A stretch of 64,000 bases of DNA from Neorhizobium lilium (GTDB lineage Bacteria > Pseudomonadota > Alphaproteobacteria > Rhizobiales > Rhizobiaceae): assembly GCF_004053875.1 (NCBI RefSeq), contig NZ_SBIP01000002.1, forward strand, positions 930,001-994,000, read 5' to 3'. The position numbers and the translations under genes were made by a program. Numbering within the stretch: the stretch's first letter is position 1; each line of letters starts with the position of its first letter. Positions 58,622-64,000 of the stretch are shown one piece after another. Under the pieces are notes generated by a model. That model was given only the letters and a program-made list of their open reading frames with translations. It searched no databases and had not been told where the DNA came from.

Positions 58622-58722
58622 AATGTCCTCCTTGGGAAGCGACGTTGCGGTTTTCAGTTGCGGCTCCGCTCCCGTTCTGGCGATGCGGAACCCCGGTTTC
58701 GCAGGCCCTCATCGGCGCCCGC
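58622..58722 (-). promoter_or_regulatory. candidate ROSE RNA thermometer leader of hsp20
   Basis: The leader of about 100 bases ends, on the minus strand, GTCGCTTCCCAAGGAGGAC then ATTATG. Here TCGCTTCC can pair with the Shine-Dalgarno GGAGGA around a CAA loop, as in ROSE elements (anti-SD core U-Y-G-C-U). A second hairpin upstream (TGCG-AAACC-GG-GGTT-CCGCA, about 58683-58703) fits the multi-hairpin ROSE layout. Assignment by eye from pattern and context. Confidence 0.6.
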
Positions 58723-58729
58723 AGCATCA

Positions 58730-58758
58730 AGATGGGGATTGCCGAATTCGCCTTCAAG
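58730..58758 (-). promoter_or_regulatory. RpoH-type promoter of hsp20
   Basis: Minus strand: CTTGAA (58758-58753), 17-base spacer, CCATCT (58735-58730), close to the rhizobial heat-shock consensus CTTGAA-N16/17-CCANAT. It would start transcription near 58722, about 100 bases before the hsp20 ATG. Confidence 0.65.
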
Positions 58759-58910
58759 ACCCTTTTCGAGCCTTGGCGGCGGGCTGAACGACAAGTGAAT
58801 ACCCAGTTCGGTCTCGGTTCACCCGCAGCACCCTATACCGGCGGAACTGGAAGGCAGACTGCCTCCGCGGCCGAAGCGTCCATTCGTCCCTTCGCTTCGG
58901 TCCATGCCTT

Positions 58911-58946
58911 GGCCGGAGCCGCACATTGTGGTTCCGGCCTTTTTTC
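58911..58946 (+). terminator. intrinsic terminator with no evident upstream gene
   Basis: GGCCGGA (58911-58917) and TCCGGCC (58933-58939), with further pairing in the loop (CAC/GTG), then TTTTTT. It faces rightward in the 385-base gap between hsp20 and the hydrolase gene. No + strand gene precedes it back to 57389, so it may end a small RNA or act as a leader attenuator of the hydrolase gene. Nothing else in the gap beyond the hsp20 promoter/leader is supported. Confidence 0.7.
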
Positions 58947-59006
58947 CTTGACGGAAGGCAGCGCTTGCCGTGTGCTTGGCAGGCTGAACGACACGGTGGC
59001 TCCCCC

Positions 59007-59972
59007 ATGGACATTCTCCACATTACTCCCGAAAATCCCGCGCCTGCCAATTATACCGCCGGCTACTTCACGGGACATCGCGGCACGCGGATCCGCTACG
59101 GGCTTTTCCGTTCGGAACGGACGCCCGCAATCGGCACGATGGTCATCGTTCCAGGCCGCAACGAATCCATCGAGAAATATTTCGAGACGATCCGCGACCT
59201 GAATGCGATCGGCCTGTGGGTCGCAACCTACGACCTGCGGGGCCAGGGCGGATCGGACCGAGTGGCGAAAAATGCGCGCAAGGGTCATGTGCGCCGCTTC
59301 AGCGACTATGAGCGGGATCTGGAGATCTTCCTGGAGCAGGTCGTCCTGCCGGATGCGCGCCTGCCCTTCTTCCTGCTTGGCCATTCCACCGGCGGGCTGA
59401 TCGCACTCTCCGCCGCACCTCGTCTCTCGAACCGCATCAGCCGCATGGCCTTGTCCGCGCCCTATATCGGTTTGACCGGCCAGGCCTTCTCGGAAGGGAC
59501 GATCCGCACCATAGCCCGGTCTCTCAGCTGGACGGGACTGGGTGGCCTGGCGCTCGGCAAGGACCAGAGCCAGAGAGGCTTCGAAGGCAATCCCCTCACC
59601 TCGGACCCGGAGCGCTACCGGCGCAATGCGCAGATAATCACCGCCCGACCTGATCTGGAGATTGGAGCACCCACTGCGCGCTGGCTGCACGAAACCTTCA
59701 AGGCGGCACGGCGCGTCACCTCCCAGGCTCATCTCACCCGGATCACCATACCGACGCTTATTCTGGCGCCCGTGCTCGACGGCATCGTGCCTTATGCGGC
59801 GCAGGAGGAACTTTCGCGCAATTTCCGCGCCGGTCAGCTTGTCACCATCAATGGCGGACGGCATGAACTGCTGCAGGAACGCGATATCTACCGCGCCCAG
59901 GCGCTGGCCGCCATCGAAGCCTTCATGCCTGGGCTGGACGGCGGTCTCGACCTCTCCGAAACTGCGGCCTGA
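59007..59972 (+). CDS. alpha/beta hydrolase, monoacylglycerol lipase/lysophospholipase-like
   Basis: 321 residues from the ATG at 59007; the leader GTGGCTCCCCC has no good Shine-Dalgarno. MVIVPGRNESIEKY replaces the usual HGxG oxyanion loop, DLRGQGGSDR follows, the nucleophile elbow is GHSTGG, and the acid/His pair lie in LDGIVPY and NGGRHELLQE. This is the PldB-like (serine aminopeptidase S33/hydrolase_4) pattern. It is predicted cytoplasmic, acting on monoacyl lipids. It converges with hisN. Confidence 0.9.
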   Translation: MDILHITPENPAPANYTAGYFTGHRGTRIRYGLFRSERTPAIGTMVIVPGRNESIEKYFETIRDLNAIGLWVATYDLRGQGGSDRVAKNARKGHVRRFSDYERDLEIFLEQVVLPDARLPFFLLGHSTGGLIALSAAPRLSNRISRMALSAPYIGLTGQAFSEGTIRTIARSLSWTGLGGLALGKDQSQRGFEGNPLTSDPERYRRNAQIITARPDLEIGAPTARWLHETFKAARRVTSQAHLTRITIPTLILAPVLDGIVPYAAQEELSRNFRAGQLVTINGGRHELLQERDIYRAQALAAIEAFMPGLDGGLDLSETAA

Positions 59973-59979
59973 ACCTGGC

Positions 59980-60756
59980 TTACAAGCCGGACAACAGCGC
60001 CAACGCCTGAGCATGAACGGTTGGCGAGCCTGCGGCAACGATATTGCCGCCTTGTTCCGGCCGGCCGCCATCCCAGGTGGTGATGACGCCGCCCGCCTGC
60101 TCGATAAGCGGAATAAGCGCGCCGATATCGTAAGGCTTCAGGCTGCTCTCGACCACCAGATCCACATGCCCTGACGCCAGCAGCGCATAGGCATAGCAAT
60201 CGCAGCCATAGCGGAAAAGCTGAACACGGCCCTCCACCGCCCTGTAGCGGTTGGCAGCCTCTCCCGTGAAAATGTGAGGCGATGTGGTGAACAGGATAGC
60301 ATCGGAAAGGCTGCCGCAATCGCGCACCTGGATCTGCCGCTCACCGTCCGGCCCTGCATACCAGGACCGCTCGCCGTCAGCGAAATAGCGCTCGCCGATG
60401 AAAGGCTGGTCCATGAGGCCCATTGTCGCGCGGCCGTTGGACTGGAAGCCGATCAGCGTACCCCAGACCGGCAGGCCGGAAATGAAAGCCCGCGTACCGT
60501 CGATCGGGTCGATCACCCAGATATGCTCCCGGTCGAGGCCGATATTCTCGTGCTCCTCCCCCAGGATGCCATGATCCGGAAATCTCTCTTCGATCAGTGC
60601 TCGAATGGCGGTTTCCGCCGCGCGGTCGCCTTCCGTGACCGGGTCGAATCCGCCCTCGATCTTGTTGACCACAGAAAGCCCGGTACGGAATCGCGGCAGC
60701 GTCTCGGCCTTGGCAGCATCGGCAAGCGCATCGAAGAAGAAGCGGTCGGGGAGCAT
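59980..60756 (-). CDS. hisN: histidinol-phosphatase, inositol monophosphatase superfamily
   Basis: 258 residues. FDPVTEGDRAAE, the GEEH motif (Glu67), the metal motif DPIDGTRAF (Asp83, Asp86) and SSLKPYDIGALIPLIEQAGG are complete. The DPIDGTRAF...GLPVWGT pattern is that of the HisN branch, which removes phosphate from histidinol-phosphate. Generic inositol-phosphatase annotation is also common. Its upstream neighbour on the + strand is the MmgR-like sRNA, whose Rfam family is named after such a neighbouring suhB-like gene. Confidence 0.9.
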   Translation of the reverse strand: MLPDRFFFDALADAAKAETLPRFRTGLSVVNKIEGGFDPVTEGDRAAETAIRALIEERFPDHGILGEEHENIGLDREHIWVIDPIDGTRAFISGLPVWGTLIGFQSNGRATMGLMDQPFIGERYFADGERSWYAGPDGERQIQVRDCGSLSDAILFTTSPHIFTGEAANRYRAVEGRVQLFRYGCDCYAYALLASGHVDLVVESSLKPYDIGALIPLIEQAGGVITTWDGGRPEQGGNIVAAGSPTVHAQALALLSGL

Positions 60757-60892
60757 GGCGGTTTCCTCATGGCAGGAAGCATCTTCTACCCCTTGCCGCT
60801 TCAGAAAGGAACCGGGACCGGCGCCATCGAGGTGACGAAAATCTCACCATAGCGATTAAAAACGATGCAAATTTAATCAGCAAAGAAAGATG

Positions 60893-60921
60893 CTTGACAA
60901 TTGAGCATAAACCCTTAGCTT
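60893..60921 (+). promoter_or_regulatory. promoter of the MmgR/SuhB-type sRNA
   Basis: CTTGACA (-35, 60893-60899) and a TTAGCT-like -10 at 60915-60920, in an AT-rich stretch, placing the start near 60927. The -10 is imperfect and the spacing slightly short (15-16). Confidence 0.55.
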
Positions 60922-60926
60922 CTTAA

Positions 60927-61003
60927 TCACAGTCTCTGACTGTAATACCCTCCTTGGGTGTTTCCTCCCTAGACTTAGCCGCGCCACAAGCGCGGTTTTT
61001 TTT
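60927..61003 (+). ncRNA. mmgR: MmgR / SuhB-family small RNA
   Basis: About 77 bases. In order: hairpin CAGTC-TCT-GACTG (60930-60942), hairpin ACCC-TCCTT-GGGT (60947-60959), the single-stranded TTTCCTCCCT (60961-60970), and terminator CCGCGC-CACAA-GCGCGG (60979-60995) with eight T. These match my recollection of the alphaproteobacterial suhB RNA family, whose Sinorhizobium member MmgR is about 77 nt, binds Hfq and limits polyhydroxybutyrate granules. The position beside an inositol-phosphatase gene agrees. The function here is inferred from the family. Confidence 0.85.
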
Positions 61004-61018
61004 GTCTTTTTCGGAGGC

Positions 61019-61906
61019 TTACTCTGCAGCAAGCGCGCTGTTGCTGCCGCTGAAGTCGGCGACGAAATCCGCCATCTGCCGCATGAAGGTGGAAAGTGCT
61101 GCGGCAATCGCCGGAAATTCCCGCTTCTTGGCGAGCGTTACCTCGTCCACGTAAAGTGACCGGTTGATTTCGATCTGCAGCGCATGCAGTCCACGCACCG
61201 GCCGCCCGTAATGCTCGGTGATGAAGCCACCCGCATAGGGTTTGTTGCGCAGGGCCGTGAACCCCATCCCGTCGAGAATATGCAGCGCCGCGCGGGACAG
61301 CTCGGCTGAAGCGCTGGTGCCATAGCGATCCCCGATAATGAAGTCGGGCCGCATGTCCGATCCGGACAGCCGGATATTACCCGGCATGGAATGGCAGTCG
61401 ATCAGCAGGCAGAGCCCGAAGCGGGCGTGGGTGGCGGCGATCAATTTGCGCAGGCAGGCATGGTAGGGCTTGTAGATCGTCTCGATCCGGAAAAGGGCTT
61501 CGTCCACCGGCAGCCGACGCCGGTAGATTTCCATGTTCTCGGCTACGATGCGGGGGATCGTGCCAAGCCCGCCCGCGACCCGCATCGAGCCGATATTGAC
61601 ATAGGATGGAAGCGGACCGTCGAACATGCGCGGATCGAGCTCGTAGGGCTCCCGGTTGACATCCAGATAGGCGCGCGGAAAATGAGCCCTCAGCAGCGGA
61701 GCGCCAAGTTCGGGGGCATCGGCGAAGATATCGTCGACATAGTGGTCGGCGGAGCGGCGAATGGCGATCGAATCGAGATTGCTGCTGGCCAGGAATTCGG
61801 GCGGATAGCGGCGGCCGCTATGCGGAGAATTGAACACGAAGGGGATGGTTTGCTTTACGGGCTCCCTAACTTCGAAATGATCCAGATCGCCCGTGGGTGA
61901 ATCCAT
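61019..61906 (-). CDS. hutG: N-formylglutamate amidohydrolase
   Basis: 295 residues. VFNSPHSGRRYP (metal ligand His), RRSADHYVDDIFADA, AYLDVNREPYELD, LLIDCHSMPG and LQIEINRSLYVDE are the canonical FGase motifs, all with intact His/Asp/Glu residues. It hydrolyses N-formyl-L-glutamate to formate and glutamate, the last step of one histidine-degradation route. No other hut gene is in the window. It is the closer of the two family members here to characterised HutG. Confidence 0.92.
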   Translation of the reverse strand: MDSPTGDLDHFEVREPVKQTIPFVFNSPHSGRRYPPEFLASSNLDSIAIRRSADHYVDDIFADAPELGAPLLRAHFPRAYLDVNREPYELDPRMFDGPLPSYVNIGSMRVAGGLGTIPRIVAENMEIYRRRLPVDEALFRIETIYKPYHACLRKLIAATHARFGLCLLIDCHSMPGNIRLSGSDMRPDFIIGDRYGTSASAELSRAALHILDGMGFTALRNKPYAGGFITEHYGRPVRGLHALQIEINRSLYVDEVTLAKKREFPAIAAALSTFMRQMADFVADFSGSNSALAAE

Positions 61907-62088
61907 CCTGCTTTTACCATGTCACGAAGTCTGTGGAGCAGGCATGTTGCCAGTTGCCTGAAGCCAAGTCCATACTATGTATATCCTTCCGACGTCGCTT
62001 CCACCCCATTAAACGGATATTTACCCCGTCTTGGCAGTGTGAACGGCCATGCAGACATTTCAAATAGACGGATGACGGTCTCCGAACG

Positions 62089-62451
62089 ATGATCCAGAAA
62101 ATTCTTCTCGCAGAAGACGATAACGACATGCGCCGCTTCCTGGTGAAAGCCCTGGAAAAAGCGGGGTACAAGGTTATCTCCTTCGACAATGGCGCCAGCG
62201 CCTACGACCGCCTGCGTGAAGAGCCCTTCTCGCTGCTTCTGACGGACATCGTCATGCCCGAAATGGACGGGATCGAGCTGGCGCGCCGCGCGACCGAACT
62301 CGATCCCGATCTCAAGGTCATGTTCATCACCGGCTTTGCCGCCGTCGCACTCAACTCCGATTCGAAGGCCCCGAAGGATGCGAAGGTGCTTTCCAAGCCC
62401 TTCCACCTGCGCGATCTCGTGGACGAAGTGAACAAGCTTCTGGCTGCCTGA
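62089..62451 (+). CDS. cpdR: single-domain response regulator CpdR
   Basis: 120 residues, receiver domain only. Acidic pocket Asp10/Asp11, phospho-acceptor Asp53 in LTDIVMPEMDG, Thr81/Phe83 switch region in FITGFAAVAL and Lys103 in LSKPF. High similarity in pattern to CpdR1 of Sinorhizobium and CpdR of Caulobacter. There the unphosphorylated form localises ClpXP to the pole and triggers degradation of CtrA and other cell-cycle regulators, with phosphate coming from the CckA-ChpT relay. Single gene. Confidence 0.95.
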   Translation: MIQKILLAEDDNDMRRFLVKALEKAGYKVISFDNGASAYDRLREEPFSLLLTDIVMPEMDGIELARRATELDPDLKVMFITGFAAVALNSDSKAPKDAKVLSKPFHLRDLVDEVNKLLAA

Positions 62452-62556
62452 GGGCGCCGAGCCCGGAGATCCAAGGCTTTGGAAAAAGCTTGGAATTTCC
62501 CGGCAAAAACCTGTTGACGGCCCGACCAGTCTATGGTCTATGCGCCGCCATCGGAT

Positions 62557-62631
<75 letters not shown>

Positions 62632-62639
62632 TCCAGTTC

Positions 62640-62675
62640 CAAAAAGGCCTTTCGAGAAATCGAAGGGCCTTTTTC
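62640..62675 (+). terminator. intrinsic terminator after tRNA-Val
   Basis: AAAAAGGCCTTTCG (62641-62654) and CGAAGGGCCTTTTT (62661-62674), pairing with one wobble around a six-base loop. Confidence 0.92.
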
Positions 62676-62979
62676 GTTGTGTGTTTCCGATTGCCGTTCG
62701 AGAGAAATCGCGGTGCGGCTTCGGCAAAGCTGGACGCGGATCGACAGGTCTGTCAGAAGCGTAACCGAGGGGTGCGACCGCCGTTAGCTTTAGAACGGGG
62801 TCGGGCGACAGATTGACGTCACGTTGCTGCCACGAGGCCACGTCGGCTGCCCCTCGCCTTCAAAGGCTTTAGGATAGCTCGATTGTTACGCTGCCGCGTT
62901 CCAATTCGTTCACCCAATTCCCAACCGATTTGGTTACTTTCCCGGCATAAGATGCGCCGCATACACCGCGGAGACGGGA

Positions 62980-63219
62980 ATGGCGCAGTACAAATATCCG
63001 ACCCATATGAGCGAGACGAAGTCCTGGGCGTTCGATCAGGATTGGAAGCCCGGCCAGGTGGTGCGCAATGCCGGCATCTACCGCTGCGCCACCTGTGGCG
63101 ACGAGACCGTCGTCGACAAGGGCGCTGCCATCCCCAAGACCCATCATGAGCACACCGTGCTCGGTCCCGTCGTCTGGAAAATGCTGGTTTTCGCCCAGAA
63201 GCATCCGTCGCGAGGCTGA
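62980..63219 (+). CDS. small protein with a zinc-ribbon-like CxxC
   Basis: 79 residues. The ATG at 62980 follows GGAGACGGGA. After a hydrophilic N-terminus (SETKSWAFDQDWKPGQVV) comes GIYRCATCGDETVVDKGAAIP, a single CxxC knuckle with the spacing of a zinc-ribbon half, then KTHHEHT, whose histidines could complete the site. I do not recognise a named family. The 305-base gap before it (62675-62979) contains no supported gene; frames on the opposite strand there are shadows. Confidence 0.75.
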   Translation: MAQYKYPTHMSETKSWAFDQDWKPGQVVRNAGIYRCATCGDETVVDKGAAIPKTHHEHTVLGPVVWKMLVFAQKHPSRG

Positions 63220-63279
63220 CGGCGCGACAGTGTAGCAGTCTCGGCGCAAACCGCACCGAGACCGCCTGGGTGGCATCCA

Positions 63280-63453
63280 TTAGAGAATGGCGTTGCCGGC
63301 TGCGAAAGCGAGCACGACGAAAATCAGGAACACCACGATCGCGATGAAGAACAGGACCTTAGCAATCGAAGCCGTGGCCGCGGACACGCCCGAGAAGCCG
63401 AGAAAGCCCGAGATCAGCGAAATAACGAGGAAAATGAGAGCCCACTTCAGCAT
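63280..63453 (-). CDS. DUF1328 (YtjA/UPF0391) small membrane protein
   Basis: 57 residues, found by translating the minus strand. It begins MLKWALIFLVISLISGFLGF and ends VFLIFVVLAFAAGNAIL. Two transmembrane helices (about 3-22 and 31-52) with the Gly-Phe-Ser-Gly hinge are the DUF1328 signature. Function unknown; such proteins are often stress-induced in rhizobia. The TAGATTTCCATG context shows no strong ribosome-binding site. Single gene. Confidence 0.92.
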   Translation of the reverse strand: MLKWALIFLVISLISGFLGFSGVSAATASIAKVLFFIAIVVFLIFVVLAFAAGNAIL

Positions 63454-63545
63454 GGAAATCTACCCTTTATAGTCGAATGGGCGGATAACGCTAAAAAGGT
63501 TCCAGAGTTCCAAAGGCAGACGCGTGACCGTTTGAGGCGCCCGTC

Positions 63546-64000
63546 TCAGCGGAAGACATGCGCTTTGCCGGAGACGGAGATCGCAATACGATCCCCTTTC
63601 AGCAGCATGTCCCGGTTGGGAATGTCGAGCCGGAAGGAAAATGCTCCCGCACCGTCCAGCGTCACCCGCGTATCGCAGGTGGAACCGCCAAACGCCACCT
63701 CGCCCACGGTCCCATTGGCCTTCAGCCCCTCGGCCCGATCCACCGAGATCTGCTCGGGCCGCAGCAGAATGCTCGCCTGCCCTTCGAAATCCCGTTCATC
63801 GACCGGTAGAAGCCCAAGCGGGCTCTGCGCCTGACCGGCTTTGACCGTTGCAGGCAGCACGATCGCCTCACCCAGAAAGGCGGCCGTCGCGGCATCCACC
63901 GGCCGGGCATAGACGTCCCGCGGAGCGCCCACCTGGGCGAACCTGCCCGCCCGCATCACCGCCAGCTGGTCGGCAAAGGCCAAGGCCTCCTGCTGGTCGT
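63546..64000 (-). CDS. ABC importer ATP-binding subunit, C-terminal part
   Basis: The frame runs off the right edge. Visible is DQQEALAFADQLAVM, the segment just after the H-loop histidine, then GRFAQVGAPRDVYARPVDAATAAFLGE. A TOBE-type regulatory domain (SILLRPEQISVDRAEG, FGGSTCDTRVTLDG, ISVSGKAHVF) follows. This order belongs to the FbpC/PotA/MalK-type import ATPases; the short TOBE and wording are closest to iron(III)/thiamine-type FbpC-like proteins. The Walker motifs lie outside the window. Substrate cannot be decided. Confidence 0.88.
   Translation of the reverse strand, partial: DQQEALAFADQLAVMRAGRFAQVGAPRDVYARPVDAATAAFLGEAIVLPATVKAGQAQSPLGLLPVDERDFEGQASILLRPEQISVDRAEGLKANGTVGEVAFGGSTCDTRVTLDGAGAFSFRLDIPNRDMLLKGDRIAISVSGKAHVFR

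Noticed and set aside
63238..63262. GTCTCGG/CCGAGAC inverted repeat as a terminator
   Set aside because: No T-run on either side, and the stem is only 7 bp with an 11-base loop. It may still be a weak convergent stop.
62869..63276. Minus-strand frame over the 79-residue protein gene
   Set aside because: Complement of the supported + strand gene; no family similarity and no ribosome-binding site.

Overview
The window is chromosomal DNA from an alphaproteobacterium of the order Hyphomicrobiales (Rhizobiales), most likely family Rhizobiaceae (Rhizobium/Agrobacterium/Neorhizobium group). The base composition is GC-rich. Marker families include DUF982, Atu4866, a GapR-type DUF2312 protein, Omp10, homospermidine synthase, CpdR, an MmgR/SuhB-type small RNA and a rhizobial palindromic repeat. 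No rRNA, transposase, integrase, phage gene or CRISPR array is visible. The content is mostly core genome with a few regulator/transporter pairs and toxin-antitoxin remnants.

Layout. 1-8.8 kb: end of an ABC exporter, a DUF982 protein, a MotA/ExbB-like plus OmpA/MotB-like pair, a LysR/quinone-reductase divergon, inositol monophosphatase, a Sel1-repeat protein and a ThiE-like protein. 8.9-12.7 kb: TauE/SafE exporter, ArsR regulator, two YdcH proteins flanking a rhizobial repeat, purE-purK and rpmJ. 12.8-16.5 kb: TPR protein, alpha/beta hydrolase, pyruvate kinase and DUF1036. 16.6-28.9 kb: a decayed ParE-like toxin, LysR/SDR divergon, Atu4866 protein, oligoendopeptidase F, NtrC-type regulator, DUF882 protein, PAS-PAS-GGDEF cyclase and MFS/LysR divergon. 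28.9-33.8 kb: GapR, a frameshifted DUF1244 gene, an N-formylglutamate-amidohydrolase-like gene, a frameshifted antitoxin relic, DUF3445, homospermidine synthase and Omp10. 34-45 kb: LysM-tailed 5'-nucleotidase, hemH, queC, SPFH/NfeD pair, kdsD, an outer-membrane barrel, a FucP-type sugar permease and galU. 45-54 kb: lytic transglycosylase, DUF459 hydrolase and glutamate synthase gltB-gltD. 54.4-64 kb: threonine aldolase, LysR/SBF-like transporter, mazEF, hsp20 with a candidate ROSE leader, a hydrolase, hisN, the MmgR-like sRNA, hutG, cpdR, tRNA-Val(GAC), small proteins and the end of an ABC ATPase.

How the genes fit together. Several genes feed central or nitrogen metabolism (purEK, pyk, gltBD, hss, hutG-like genes, threonine aldolase). 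Others build or remodel the envelope (kdsD, galU, MltB-type transglycosylase, Omp10, OmpA/MotB-like, beta-barrel, LysM nucleotidase). The regulatory layer is unusually readable at the RNA level: a heat-shock sigma promoter plus thermometer-like leader before hsp20, an sRNA with its own promoter and terminator, and a hairpin that would mask the Shine-Dalgarno of the MotA/ExbB-like gene. I found no convincing new multi-gene system. The best leads are these RNA elements, an unexplained + strand terminator at 58.9 kb, and three decayed or frameshifted genes.
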